Positions 28,296 through 37,299 are shown, counted from the stretch's first letter. The stretch: DNA of 64,000 nt from Streptomyces sp. Je 1-79 (GCF_025195125.1 NZ_JAMGSL010000005.1:434001-498000), one strand, 5' to 3'. A program made the numbers and translations. The notes: a model not told the origin generated them from the sequence alone.

Positions 28296-29780
28296 GTGCC
28301 CCACCACCCCACCGACATCCTGATCGCGGGCCAGTGGCGGCGCGGCGCCGGAGAACCGCTCGACACCGTCGACCCGGCCACCGGCCGTCTCCTCGCCACC
28401 GTGCACTCCGCCTCCGCGGAAGAGGTCGCCGAGGCCGCGGAGGCGGCGGCCGAGGCCGCGGCCGACCCCCGCTGGCGGGACCTCCTCCCGCACGAGCGCG
28501 CCCGGCTCCTGCACCGGATCGCCGCGCTCACCGAGGAGGCGGCGGACGAGCTCTCGGCGCTGCAGACCGCCGACACCGGCAAGACGCTCACCGAGACCCG
28601 GGCGCTCGCCCTCAGCGCGGCGGGCACCTTCCGCTACATCGCCGCCGCGCTGGAGACCGCCGAGGACTCCCTCACCCCCTCGCGCGGCCCGTACCTGACG
28701 ATGAGCGTCCACGAGCCCCTCGGTGTGGTCGGCGCGGTCAACCCCTGGAACTCGCCCATCGCGAGCGACGCGCAGAAGATCGCCCCCGCCCTCGCCGCCG
28801 GCAACGCGGTCCTCCTCAAGCCGGCCGCCTGGACCCCGCTCGTCTCCCTCGCCCTCGGCCGGCTGATCACGCGGGCCCTCGACGAGTTCGGTCTGCCCAC
28901 CGCGCTGCTGTCCGTGCTCCCCGGCAGCGGCCGGGTGGTCGGCGACGCCCTCGTACGCCACCCCCTCGTCGCCCGCGTCGGCTTCACCGGCGGAACCGCG
29001 ACGGGCAGGACGATCGCCGCCGTCGCCGCTCAGAAGCTGATCCCCGCCTCCCTGGAGCTGGGCGGAAAGTCCCCCACCATCGTCCGCGCCGACGCCGACG
29101 CCGAGCAGGCCCTGGCCGGTGTGCTCTTCGGGATCTTCTCCTCCAGCGGCCAGTCCTGCATCGCAGGCTCCCGGCTCTTCGTGGCCCGCGAGCTCTACGA
29201 CTCCTTCGTCGGCGAGCTCGTCGAACGCGTCCGGAAACTGCGGGTCGGCCCCGGCACCGACCCGGCCACCCAGGTCGGCCCCCTCGTGCACCACCGCCAC
29301 CGCGACGCCGTCGCCGCCTACGTCGACCTCGCCCGGTCCGAGGGTGCGCGGGTCCTGTGCGGAGGCTCGGCGCCCGAGGAGGAGAGCCTCCGGGACGGCG
29401 CGTACTACCTGCCGACCGTCCTCGACGGCCTGCCGAACTCCTCCCGCACCTGCCAGGAGGAGATCTTCGGCCCGGTCCTCGTGGCGCTTCCCTACGACGA
29501 CGAGGACGACCTGGTCCGCCAGGCCAACGACTCCGTCTACGGACTCGCCTGCGGCATCTGGACCCGCGACGCCCGCGCCGCCTGGCGGATCGCCCGCCGG
29601 ATCGACGCCGGCACCGTCTGGATCAACACGTACAAGCAGTTCAGCGCCTCCACCCCGTTCAGCGGCTGGAAGGAGAGCGGGCTCGGCACGGAGAAGGGCC
29701 GCGACGCGATCCGCGCCTACCAGCGCCAGAAGTCCCTCTACTGGGGCACCTCCGACGCCCCCCTTCCCTGGGCCCACTGA
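28296..29780 (+). CDS. Aldehyde dehydrogenase (first gene of the catabolic operon)
   Basis: A 494-residue NAD(P)-dependent aldehyde dehydrogenase. The catalytic cysteine is in SGQSCIAGSRL (about residue 286), the general-base glutamate in LELGGKSP (about 252), and the oxyanion asparagine in NPWNSP (about 152); GFTGGTATGR is the cofactor-binding turn. It oxidises an aldehyde, possibly that made by the ThDP enzyme of the same operon, to an acid. The GTG at 28296 has AGGAGG seven bases upstream. The operator array 2 lies just before it. Confidence 0.92.
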   Translation: MPHHPTDILIAGQWRRGAGEPLDTVDPATGRLLATVHSASAEEVAEAAEAAAEAAADPRWRDLLPHERARLLHRIAALTEEAADELSALQTADTGKTLTETRALALSAAGTFRYIAAALETAEDSLTPSRGPYLTMSVHEPLGVVGAVNPWNSPIASDAQKIAPALAAGNAVLLKPAAWTPLVSLALGRLITRALDEFGLPTALLSVLPGSGRVVGDALVRHPLVARVGFTGGTATGRTIAAVAAQKLIPASLELGGKSPTIVRADADAEQALAGVLFGIFSSSGQSCIAGSRLFVARELYDSFVGELVERVRKLRVGPGTDPATQVGPLVHHRHRDAVAAYVDLARSEGARVLCGGSAPEEESLRDGAYYLPTVLDGLPNSSRTCQEEIFGPVLVALPYDDEDDLVRQANDSVYGLACGIWTRDARAAWRIARRIDAGTVWINTYKQFSASTPFSGWKESGLGTEKGRDAIRAYQRQKSLYWGTSDAPLPWAH

Positions 29781-29810
29781 CCCGGCACGCCCGCCCGTCT
29801 GGAGAGACTC

Positions 29811-30755
29811 ATGCAACCGTCACCGCCCGGCCCGATCGCCCGCCTCCGCTCGCTGCGCTACGTCGAGCTGCACACGCCCGCCTTCACCGAGGCCGCCGAC
29901 TTCTACGAGGAGGTCTGGGGGCTGGAGACCGTCGAGTCCGACAGCGGCGCGCGGTGGCTGCGCGGCACCGGCGACGAGCACCACGTCCTGCACCTGACCG
30001 AGCGCGAGCGCGTGGGCCTCGGCCGGCTCGCCTTCGCCGTCGCCACCCCCGCCGAGGTCGACGAGGCCGCCCGGCGCCTCGAAGAACGGGGCATCGTCCC
30101 CGTCTTCGGCCCCGGCCCGCTCGACCAGGCGGGCGGCGGCTACGGACTGCGGTTCACCGACCCCGAGCGGCGCCTCGTCGAGATCAGCGCCCAGGTCGAG
30201 GCCGTCGCCCCGCGCGGCCGGGACGGCGCGGTGCCCGTCGGCGTCACCCACGCCGTGCTGAACACCACCGACATCGACGCCGCCGTCGCCTTCTACCGGG
30301 ACGTCCTCGGGCTGCGCGTCTCGGACTGGTCCGAGCACCAGATGGCGTTCCTGCGCTGCAACGCCGACCACCACTGCATCGCCTTCAACCAGGCCGAGTG
30401 GACCTCGCTGAACCACGTCGCGTACGAGATGAGCTCGGTCGACCACTTCATGCGGGGCCTCGGGCGGCTGCGCCACCACGGCATCGCCCCTCAGTGGGGC
30501 CCCGGACGGCACGGCCCCGGCAACAACACCTTCTCCTACTTCACCGACCCGTCCGGGCTCGTCTGCGAGTACACCTCCGAGGTCGCGCAGATCGTCGAGG
30601 ACACCTGGATCGCCCGGGTGTGGCGACGGGTGCCGGACCTCTCCGACCTGTGGGGCACGGCCGGCCCGCCGTCCAGGGAGATCCGCTGCCACATGGCGGG
30701 CACGCCGGACCCCGGCCCACTCGCACCGATCGACGCCCGAAAGGACAACGCATGA
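29811..30755 (+). CDS. Type I extradiol ring-cleavage dioxygenase (two VOC domains)
   Basis: A 314-residue protein with two glyoxalase-fold domains. The iron ligands fit H147 (VTHAVLNT), H202 (LNHVAYE) and E253 (CEYTSE), and the second-sphere His (DHHCIAF, about 187-188) and Tyr243 (SYF) match those of BphC-type enzymes. It should open a catechol ring between a hydroxylated and a neighbouring carbon using Fe(II) and oxygen, in the cytoplasm. It lies 30 bases after the aldehyde dehydrogenase and overlaps the next gene by four bases. Confidence 0.88.
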   Translation: MQPSPPGPIARLRSLRYVELHTPAFTEAADFYEEVWGLETVESDSGARWLRGTGDEHHVLHLTERERVGLGRLAFAVATPAEVDEAARRLEERGIVPVFGPGPLDQAGGGYGLRFTDPERRLVEISAQVEAVAPRGRDGAVPVGVTHAVLNTTDIDAAVAFYRDVLGLRVSDWSEHQMAFLRCNADHHCIAFNQAEWTSLNHVAYEMSSVDHFMRGLGRLRHHGIAPQWGPGRHGPGNNTFSYFTDPSGLVCEYTSEVAQIVEDTWIARVWRRVPDLSDLWGTAGPPSREIRCHMAGTPDPGPLAPIDARKDNA

Positions 30756-31549
30756 GCACCGTACGCAGGGTCGGAGTGGTCGGCTGGGGCGCGATCGGCC
30801 GGATCGTCGGCACCGCCCTCGCCGACGGGCAGGTGGACGGCGCCGAGCTGGTGTGCGTCGTCGACAACCGTCCGCTCGGCGACACGGCGCCCGCCCCCCA
30901 GCTCCCCTTCGAGGAGGCCCTGGAGCTCTGCGACCTGATCGTGGAGGCCGCCGGGCAGGGAGTCGTACGGGAGTGGGGCGAGCGCGTGCTCGCCTCCGGC
31001 ACCGATCTGCTCATCGCCTCCAGCGGGGCGATGACCGACGACGAGCTCGCCGAGCGGCTGCTCGCGGCGGGACCGGGACGGGTGTACTTCACGGGCGGCG
31101 CGGTCGGCGGGCTCGACCTGCTCCAGGCCGCCCGCTCGCTCGGCCCGCTGGCCGACGTCCGCCTGACCACCACCAAGCTTCCCGCGACCCTCGAACAGCC
31201 GTGGATGGACGAGGAGTTGCTGACCCGCATGCGGACCGCGACCGGACCGGTCGAGGTCATGTCCGGCACGGCGCGCGAGGTTCCGGCGAAGTTCCCCAAG
31301 TCGACGAACGTCGCCGCGTCGGTCGCCCTGGCCGTCGGTGACCTGGACGCTGTGCGGGTCCGGGTCGTCGCCGATCCCGCGGCGCACCACACCCGGCACG
31401 TCATCGAGGCGTCCGGCGCGCACGGCACGTACCGCTTCGAGGTCGCGCACCTGCCCGACCCCGGGAACCCGGCGACCAGCCAGGTGGTGCCGTACGCGGT
31501 GCTCCGCGGCCTCGGGGCGCTCGCCGGACGGACGGGGCAGATCCTGTGA
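30752..31549 (+). CDS. Aspartate-dehydrogenase-like (NadX family) NAD(P) oxidoreductase
   Basis: A 265-residue protein with an N-terminal Rossmann domain (VGVVGWGAIGRIVG, residues 7-20) and a C-terminal aspartate-dehydrogenase domain: TTTKLPATLEQPW, then AKFPKSTNVAASVALAVGDLD, VRVVADPAA, and HLPDPGNPATSQVVPYA. True NadX makes iminoaspartate for NAD synthesis; here there is no nadA or nadC, and it is translationally coupled (ATGA overlap) to a ring-cleavage dioxygenase. It may reduce or oxidise a pathway intermediate bearing an amino or keto group. Its substrate is unknown. Confidence 0.82.
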   Translation: MSTVRRVGVVGWGAIGRIVGTALADGQVDGAELVCVVDNRPLGDTAPAPQLPFEEALELCDLIVEAAGQGVVREWGERVLASGTDLLIASSGAMTDDELAERLLAAGPGRVYFTGGAVGGLDLLQAARSLGPLADVRLTTTKLPATLEQPWMDEELLTRMRTATGPVEVMSGTAREVPAKFPKSTNVAASVALAVGDLDAVRVRVVADPAAHHTRHVIEASGAHGTYRFEVAHLPDPGNPATSQVVPYAVLRGLGALAGRTGQIL

Positions 31550-32376
31550 GCGCCCCCACCGGCCGCGACAGGGACGGCGTCGACGTCCATGTGGAGGAGG
31601 CCGGCGACCGAGGCCCGCTGCTGCTGTGCCTGCACGGCATCGGCTCGTCCTCTGCGGCGTTCGCGCCGCAGCTCGCCGAGCTCTCCTCGTACGCCAGGGT
31701 CGTCGCCTGGGACGCCCCTGGTTACGCCGGGTCGCCCGACCCCGAAGTCGCCCTCACCCTCGACGACTTCGCGGACGCGGCGGCCGGGCTCGTGAGGGAG
31801 CGCGGCGGGAGCGCCCATGTGCTCGGCGTCTCCTGGGGCGGCGTGATCGCCCTGCGGCTCGCCACCCGCCACCCGGACCTGGTCGCCTCGGTGATCGTCG
31901 CCGACTCCAGCCCCGGCTCGGGCACGGACGCGGCGAAGGCCGCGGGCATGCGGGCCCGCGTCGCCGAACTGGCCGAACTCGGCCCGCGCGCCTTCGCCGA
32001 GGCGCGCGGACCACGCCTGGTGTCGCCCGGCGCCCCGGACGAACTGGTCCGGCGGGTCGTCGACACCATGGCCGCCTCGGTACGGCTGCCGGGCTACGCG
32101 TACGCCGCCGAGTCCATGGCCTGCGCCGATCTCCGCGCCGAGCTGCCCTCGGTCGCCGCGCCCTCGCTCGTCCTCTGCGGCGACCAGGACACGGTCACCG
32201 GCGTCGAGGCGAGCCAGGACATCGCCGGGGCCCTCCACAAGACCGCCTTCGTGATCGTCAAGGACGCCGGTCACCTGGCCAACCAGGAGCAGCCGGGCCG
32301 CTTCAACGCCTGGATCCTCTCCCACCTCCGCATCACCGCACGCATCCCCGAAAAGGAGCTGTCACCATGCCTCTGA
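31546..32376 (+). CDS. Alpha/beta hydrolase (MhpC/BphD-like, possible C-C bond hydrolase)
   Basis: A 276-residue alpha/beta-hydrolase. The oxyanion motif LHGIGSSS is at about 28-35, the nucleophile in GVSWGG (about 98), the acid in CGDQDTV and the histidine in DAGHLANQEQP. In meta-cleavage pathways such enzymes split the ring-opened product; 3-oxoadipate enol-lactonase-like activity is the alternative. GTG 31546 overlaps the previous stop by four bases. Confidence 0.85.
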   Translation: MSAPTGRDRDGVDVHVEEAGDRGPLLLCLHGIGSSSAAFAPQLAELSSYARVVAWDAPGYAGSPDPEVALTLDDFADAAAGLVRERGGSAHVLGVSWGGVIALRLATRHPDLVASVIVADSSPGSGTDAAKAAGMRARVAELAELGPRAFAEARGPRLVSPGAPDELVRRVVDTMAASVRLPGYAYAAESMACADLRAELPSVAAPSLVLCGDQDTVTGVEASQDIAGALHKTAFVIVKDAGHLANQEQPGRFNAWILSHLRITARIPEKELSPCL

Positions 32377-32888
32377 CCACCACCGCGTACGACAACGGCG
32401 ACGACCTCGCCGCGTACACCGACTCCCTCATCGCCACGAAGGCCTCCCGGGTCGCGGACTTCGACACCCTCTCCTTCCAGGAGAAGGCCGGCCCGCAGTA
32501 CCGCCGCGGCCAGATCCGCTACGTCGGCTCCGGCGCCACCGGCAACCACGAGGGCGACAGCCGCGTCATCCCCTCCGGCGGCTTCACCTTCTCCAACATG
32601 CTGCTGCCGCCCGGCGCCGAGGGCCCGGCCCACACCCACCACGACGTCGAGGAAGCCTTCTTCGTCCTGGAGGGCGAGGTCAGGGTCGGCATCCACCGGG
32701 GCCCGGACGAGGCCGAGTACCGCACCCTCGGCTACCGCGACATGATCGTCGTCCCGGCCGGTGTCACCCGGTCCCTGAAGAACGAGGGCGACACCGACGC
32801 CCTGTTCTGCGTCGTCATCGGCACCCAGAAGCCGCAGGTGCCGTCCTACCCCGTGTACTCGCCGATGCACGGTGTCACCCGTGACTGA
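32367..32888 (+). CDS. Cupin-domain protein
   Basis: A 173-residue single-cupin protein. The first metal motif is visible as HTHHDVEEAFFVLEGEVRVGI (His, His, Glu), and the second-motif region is GYRDMIVVPAGVTRSLKNEG, in which the usual histidine is missing (the position is V-T-R). It could be a metal-dependent dioxygenase, isomerase or decarboxylase, or a regulator-like ligand binder. It has AAGGAG nine bases before ATG 32367 and overlaps the hydrolase by ten bases. Confidence 0.82.
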   Translation: MPLTTTAYDNGDDLAAYTDSLIATKASRVADFDTLSFQEKAGPQYRRGQIRYVGSGATGNHEGDSRVIPSGGFTFSNMLLPPGAEGPAHTHHDVEEAFFVLEGEVRVGIHRGPDEAEYRTLGYRDMIVVPAGVTRSLKNEGDTDALFCVVIGTQKPQVPSYPVYSPMHGVTRD

Positions 32889-33621
32889 CCCTCGGGTCGT
32901 CGTCGTCACCGGGGCGGGCCGTGGCCTGGGACTGGCCATGGCCCGCCGGGCCGGCGTCGACGGCTTCCGGGTCGTCGTCGCCGAGCTCGACCCCGAGCGC
33001 GGCGAGGGCGCCGTCGCCGCCTTGCGGAAGGAGGGCGTCGACGCCGTCTTCGTACGGTGCGACGTCGCCGACCCCGGGTCGGTGGACGGCCTCGCGGCGG
33101 CCGTGCGCGGCCTCGGCCCCCTGTACGGGCTGGTCAACAACGCGGCGCTCGCCAACGGCGTGGGCGGACGTGAGTTCCAGGACATCGACGTCGAGGTGTG
33201 GGACCGGCTGATGACCGTCAACGCCCGCGGCCCCTGGCTGGTGTCGAAGGCGCTGCACCCGCTCTTCACCGCACCTGGACGGATCGTCAACATCGCCTCC
33301 GACGCCGCGCTGTACGGCTCCCCGCGCCTCGCCCACTACATCGCCTCCAAGGGCGCGGTCATCGCGCTCACCCGGGCCATGGCACGGGAGCTCGGCGACA
33401 AGGGGATCACCGTCAACGCGGTCGCCCCCGGGCTGACCGAGGGCGAGGCGACCGAGACCGTACCCGCCGAGCGGCACGGCCTCTACCGCGCGAACCGGGC
33501 CCTCTCCCGGCCGCAGCAGGCGGACGACATCACCGGGATCGTCTCCTTCCTGCTCGGCGAGGAGTCCCGCTATCTGACCGGACAGGTGATCGCCGTCAAC
33601 GGCGGCTTCACCATGAACTGA
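32881..33621 (+). CDS. SDR-family dehydrogenase (possible dihydrodiol dehydrogenase)
   Basis: A 246-residue classical SDR. TGAGRGLG is the cofactor motif near residue 10, NNAAL follows, and the catalytic triad is complete (serine in NIASDAA, HYIASKG with Tyr and Lys). It ends in GQVIAVNGGFTMN. In a pathway with a ring-hydroxylating dioxygenase it may re-aromatise a cis-dihydrodiol. GTG 32881 overlaps the cupin stop by eight bases; GTG 32872 is an alternative start. Confidence 0.85.
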   Translation: MTDPRVVVVTGAGRGLGLAMARRAGVDGFRVVVAELDPERGEGAVAALRKEGVDAVFVRCDVADPGSVDGLAAAVRGLGPLYGLVNNAALANGVGGREFQDIDVEVWDRLMTVNARGPWLVSKALHPLFTAPGRIVNIASDAALYGSPRLAHYIASKGAVIALTRAMARELGDKGITVNAVAPGLTEGEATETVPAERHGLYRANRALSRPQQADDITGIVSFLLGEESRYLTGQVIAVNGGFTMN

Positions 33622-33640
33622 GCTGTAGGAGAGACGAGTC

Positions 33641-34429
33641 ATGGATCTGGGCCTCGCCGACCGCACCATCGTGGTCACCGGCGGCAGCTCGGGCGTCGGC
33701 CTGGCCACGGTCCGCGCCCTGCTCGACGAAGGAGCCCGCGTCGCCACCTGCGGCCGCGACGCCGGCCGGCTGGAGAAGGTGGCCGCGGCGCTCGGAGCAG
33801 GCCGCGACCGGCTGCTGACCGGGGTCTGCGACGTACGGGACGCCGACGCCGTCGACGGATTCGTCCGGCGCACCGCCGAGGAGTTCGGCGGAGTCGACGG
33901 ACTCGTCAACAACGCCGGGCAGTCCCGGATGAAGGGGCTCGACGACGCGACGGCCGAGGACTGGCGCGACGAACTGGAACTCAAGTTCGCCGGCGTCCTC
34001 AACCCGCTGCGCGCCGCCCGCCCCTATCTCACCGCCTCCGGCGCGGCGAGCGTCGTCAACATCAACGCCGTTCTCGCCAAGCAGCCCGAGACCCGCCTGA
34101 TCACCACCAGCGCCGCCCGCGCCGGCATCCTCAACCTCTCCAAGTCCCTGTCGGCCGAACTCGCGCCCGACGGCATCCGGGTCAACTCCGTCTGCCTGGG
34201 CCTCGTCGACACGGGCCAGTGGACCCGCCGGTACGCCGCGGCGGACACCTTCCTGAGCTACGAGGAGTGGCAGACGGAACTCGCCGCCGACCGCGGGATC
34301 GCGCTCGGCCGCCTCGGCCGGGCCGAGGAGGTCGCGTACGCCGTCGTCGCGCTGCTCTCGCCCCGCGCCTCGTACATCACCGGCACCGGCATCGACGTCT
34401 GCGGCGGCGTCGGCCGCTCCATCCTCTGA
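33641..34429 (+). CDS. SDR-family protein with altered catalytic triad
   Basis: A 262-residue SDR-fold protein with an intact cofactor motif (TGGSSGVG) and NNAG. Aligned with classical SDRs, the catalytic positions differ: the serine region reads VVNINAV (Ser to Asn/Ala) and the Y-x3-K motif reads TTSAARAG (Tyr to Thr, Lys to Arg). The remainder (LNLSKSLSAELAPDGIRVNSV; YITGTGIDVCGGVG) is well conserved. It may use another mechanism or act as a non-catalytic partner. It follows the previous SDR by 19 bases, with GTAGGAGAG before the ATG. Confidence 0.82.
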   Translation: MDLGLADRTIVVTGGSSGVGLATVRALLDEGARVATCGRDAGRLEKVAAALGAGRDRLLTGVCDVRDADAVDGFVRRTAEEFGGVDGLVNNAGQSRMKGLDDATAEDWRDELELKFAGVLNPLRAARPYLTASGAASVVNINAVLAKQPETRLITTSAARAGILNLSKSLSAELAPDGIRVNSVCLGLVDTGQWTRRYAAADTFLSYEEWQTELAADRGIALGRLGRAEEVAYAVVALLSPRASYITGTGIDVCGGVGRSIL

Positions 34430-34438
34430 GGAGTCACC

Positions 34439-36064
34439 ATGCGTCACGACAACGGAGGCGATCTCCTCGTCGCCGTCCTGCGCGAACTCGGCATCGACAC
34501 CGTCTTCGGCATCGTCAGCGTGCACAACCTGCCGCTGGTCGAGGCCGTCGACCGCGAACTGCGGTTCGTCCCCGTACGGCACGAGGCGTCCGCCGTGAAC
34601 GCGGCGGACGCCTACGGACGGGCACGCGGCTCGATCGGCTGCGCGCTCACCTCGACCGGCACCGGCGCGGGCAACGCCGCCGGATCGCTCATCGAGTCGC
34701 TCAGCGCGGGCAGCTCGGTCCTGCACGTCACCGGGCAGGTGGAGAGCCGGTTCCTCGGCAGCGGACGGGGGTTCATCCACGAGACCAAGGACCAGCTCTC
34801 CATGCTGACCGCCGTCTCGGCCTACGCCGCGAGCGTGCCCGACACGGGACAGGCGGGACGGATCCTGCGCGAGGCGGCGAACGCGGCGCTCGCCACACCG
34901 GGCGGCCCGGCGAGCGTCGAATGGCCGATCGACCTCCAGTACGCGGCCCAGAACGACGCCCCGCGCGCACTCCCCTCGTACCTCCTCCCCGTCCCCACCG
35001 ACGGTGAACTGGAGTCGGCCGGCGCCCTGCTGGCCTCCGCCCGCCGCCCCGTGATCTGGGCCGGAGGCGGCGCGGTCAGGGCCCGCCGTGAGCTGACCCG
35101 GCTCCTGGAGGCGACCGGCGCGGCCCTCGTCACCTCCAACTCCGGACGCGGCGCGATCCCCGAGGACGACGAGCGGGTCATCGGCAACTTCGCCACCACG
35201 CCCGCCGTCCGGGCCCTGCTCGCGGACGCGGACGTACTGGTCACCGTCGGCACGCACTTCCGCTCGAACGAGACCGCCGACTACACGCTCCCGCTGCCCG
35301 GTGCGCACATCCAGATCGACGCCGACGCGGCCGCGCTCGGCCGGGTCCACCCGGCCACCCACCCCCTCCACGGCGACGCAGGCACCGTGCTCGACGCCCT
35401 GCTCCCGTACGCCCGCCGGGCCGAGGACGGCTGGAGCGAGCGCGCCGCCTCCGTACGCGCCGAGGTGCGGGCAGCCCTGCACGACGGCATCGGCCCGCAG
35501 GCCGCGATCTGCGACGCCCTGCGGGCCGCGCTGCCCCGCGAGGCGGTCGTCGCCCGCGACGTCACGATCCCGTCGAGCAGCTGGGGCAACCGCCTCCTGG
35601 AGATCTACGACCCGCGGGACAACGTCTTTCCGCGCGGCGGCGGCATCGGGCAGGGGCTCGGCATGGGCATCGGCGCCGCGCTCGCCCGCCCCGACTCGCC
35701 CACGGTCGTGATCGCCGGTGACGGCGGGCTCGCCGTCCACCTCGGCGAGCTGCTCACGCTCGCCCAGGAACGGCCGCGGCTCACCCTCCTGGTCTTCAAC
35801 GACGGCGGCTACGGCGTGCTGCGCAACATGCAGGACCGGTACGCCGAGCGCCGCTCCGGCGTCGACCTCACCACCCCCGGCTTCGAGGCGCTGGCGGGCG
35901 CCTGCGGGCTGCCGTACCTGCGCATCGCGGCCGAGGAGCACGCGGGACCGGTGATCGCGGAGGCCGTGGCCACCGACGGGCCGGTGCTCGTCGAGGTCGA
36001 CCTCACGGCCCTCGGACCGATGAAGAACCCCTTCACCCCGCCCGTGCGGATCCCGGGCCAGTAG
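34439..36064 (+). CDS. Thiamin-diphosphate enzyme (acetolactate synthase / benzoylformate decarboxylase-like)
   Basis: A 541-residue ThDP enzyme with the usual three domains: N-terminal Pyr domain with the activating glutamate in VRHEAS (about residue 49), a central domain, and the C-terminal PP domain with GDGGLAVHLGELLTLAQ ... FNDGGYG (Mg/diphosphate motif). It should decarboxylate a 2-oxo acid to an aldehyde or join it to another carbonyl compound. A decarboxylase role would supply the aldehyde dehydrogenase of the same operon. No small regulatory subunit gene follows, arguing against a biosynthetic acetolactate synthase. Confidence 0.87.
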   Translation: MRHDNGGDLLVAVLRELGIDTVFGIVSVHNLPLVEAVDRELRFVPVRHEASAVNAADAYGRARGSIGCALTSTGTGAGNAAGSLIESLSAGSSVLHVTGQVESRFLGSGRGFIHETKDQLSMLTAVSAYAASVPDTGQAGRILREAANAALATPGGPASVEWPIDLQYAAQNDAPRALPSYLLPVPTDGELESAGALLASARRPVIWAGGGAVRARRELTRLLEATGAALVTSNSGRGAIPEDDERVIGNFATTPAVRALLADADVLVTVGTHFRSNETADYTLPLPGAHIQIDADAAALGRVHPATHPLHGDAGTVLDALLPYARRAEDGWSERAASVRAEVRAALHDGIGPQAAICDALRAALPREAVVARDVTIPSSSWGNRLLEIYDPRDNVFPRGGGIGQGLGMGIGAALARPDSPTVVIAGDGGLAVHLGELLTLAQERPRLTLLVFNDGGYGVLRNMQDRYAERRSGVDLTTPGFEALAGACGLPYLRIAAEEHAGPVIAEAVATDGPVLVEVDLTALGPMKNPFTPPVRIPGQ

Positions 36065-36099
36065 GCCCTTCCCCCAAGACAGTCAGGAGGAAGCAGACC

Positions 36100-37038
36100 A
36101 TGAGCGAGAAGTCGCTGCGGCTGGTCGTCCACCGCATGACGTGGGAGGCGGAAGGCGTCCTCTCCGTCGACCTGGTCCACCCGGACGGAAAGCCGCTGCC
36201 CGCGTGGACCCCGGGAGCCCACATCGACGTCCACGTGGGCGGTCACGTCCGGCAGTACAGCCTGTGCGGCGACCCGCGGACGGCCGGCGCCTACCGGATC
36301 GGCGTGCTCGACGAGCCCGCGTCCAGGGGCGGTTCACGCCATGTCCACACCGCGCTCCGCCCCGGCCAGCGGATCACCGTCTCCGAGCCGCGCAACCACT
36401 TCGCCCTGGAGGACGCCGGAGGCTACGTGTTCGTGGCCGGTGGCATCGGCATCACACCGATCCTCGCCATGGCGAGGGAGGCGGCCCGCCGCGGCGCCCG
36501 CTGGCGGCTCGTCTACGGCGGCCGCACCCGGGACTCCATGGCGTTCACCGGCGAACTCGCCGCCCTGGGCGGCGGCGCCCTCACCCTCGTACCCCAGGAC
36601 GAGGCGGGACACATCGACCTGGACGCGGCGCTGGCAGGACTGGACGAGGACACGCTCGTCTACACCTGCGGCCCCGGGCCGCTGCTCTCCGCCGTCGAGG
36701 AGCGCTGCGCACCGGAACGCCTGCGGCTGGAACGGTTCTCCGCCCCAGTGGTCGAGCGCGGGGGAGACGACGAGGGCTTCGAGGTCGAGTGCCGCGCCTC
36801 CGGACTGACGCTCGACGTCGGACCGGACACCTCGATCCTGGCCGCCGCCGAGGCCGCGGGCATCGAGGTGCGGAGCTCCTGCCGGGACGGCATCTGCGGT
36901 TCCTGCGAGACCCGGGTGATCGACGGCGTACCGGAGCACCGCGACTTCCTCCTGAGCGAGGCCGAGCACGCCGCGAACGCCTCGATGATGATCTGCGTCT
37001 CGCGGTGCGCCTCCGGCCGGCTCGTCCTCGACCTCTGA
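36100..37038 (+). CDS. Phthalate-dioxygenase-reductase-type flavin/2Fe-2S oxidoreductase
   Basis: A 312-residue electron-transfer protein of the VanB/PDR class. The flavin-binding motif RQYSLCG is near residue 50, the NAD-binding GGIGITPILAMA near 110, and the C-terminal plant-type ferredoxin domain has SCRDGICGSC with a fourth cysteine in MICVSRC. It carries electrons from NAD(P)H to the Rieske oxygenase encoded two genes downstream. It has AGGAGG ahead of the ATG. Confidence 0.92.
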   Translation: MSEKSLRLVVHRMTWEAEGVLSVDLVHPDGKPLPAWTPGAHIDVHVGGHVRQYSLCGDPRTAGAYRIGVLDEPASRGGSRHVHTALRPGQRITVSEPRNHFALEDAGGYVFVAGGIGITPILAMAREAARRGARWRLVYGGRTRDSMAFTGELAALGGGALTLVPQDEAGHIDLDAALAGLDEDTLVYTCGPGPLLSAVEERCAPERLRLERFSAPVVERGGDDEGFEVECRASGLTLDVGPDTSILAAAEAAGIEVRSSCRDGICGSCETRVIDGVPEHRDFLLSEAEHAANASMMICVSRCASGRLVLDL

Positions 37039-37072
37039 CCTCCCTCCGACCCGAACCTCCCCTGGAGTCTCA

Positions 37073-37297
37073 ATGACCGACGCCTGGCCGTACCTGGAGA
37101 TCCACCAGAGCCGGACGCGCGAGCCGAGCCCGTACGAGTACAAGCTGGCCGCCACGCTCGAAGAGGTCTTCACCAGCGAAGGCCACGAACTGACCGACGT
37201 CGTGCGCGGGCTCAACGCCCGCAAGGTCCACGCCCCGGACGGGGAGCCCTGGACCGAGACGTCCTTCCGCGCCGAGATGCACCGACTGGGAGCCTGA
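37073..37297 (+). CDS. Small protein resembling recombinase-like HTH domain, linked to Rieske oxygenase
   Basis: A 74-residue acidic protein (YLEIHQSRTREPSPYEYK; LNARKVHAPDGEPWTETSFRAEM). The last 40 residues resemble the helix-turn-helix found in serine recombinases (gene-choice pattern N-x-R-x3-P-x-G-x-x-W-x3-T/S-F), yet it is encoded between a reductase and a Rieske oxygenase, only two bases before the latter. A recombination role is unlikely; it may be an accessory or assembly factor for the oxygenase. Function unknown. Confidence 0.7.
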   Translation: MTDAWPYLEIHQSRTREPSPYEYKLAATLEEVFTSEGHELTDVVRGLNARKVHAPDGEPWTETSFRAEMHRLGA

Positions 37298-37299
37298 CC

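Noticed and set aside
28334..31549. Plus-strand open frame of 1071 codons ending in the aspartate-dehydrogenase-like gene
   Set aside because: Only its last 265 codons match a protein family; the earlier part is out of frame with the aldehyde dehydrogenase and extradiol dioxygenase and is Arg/Pro-rich.
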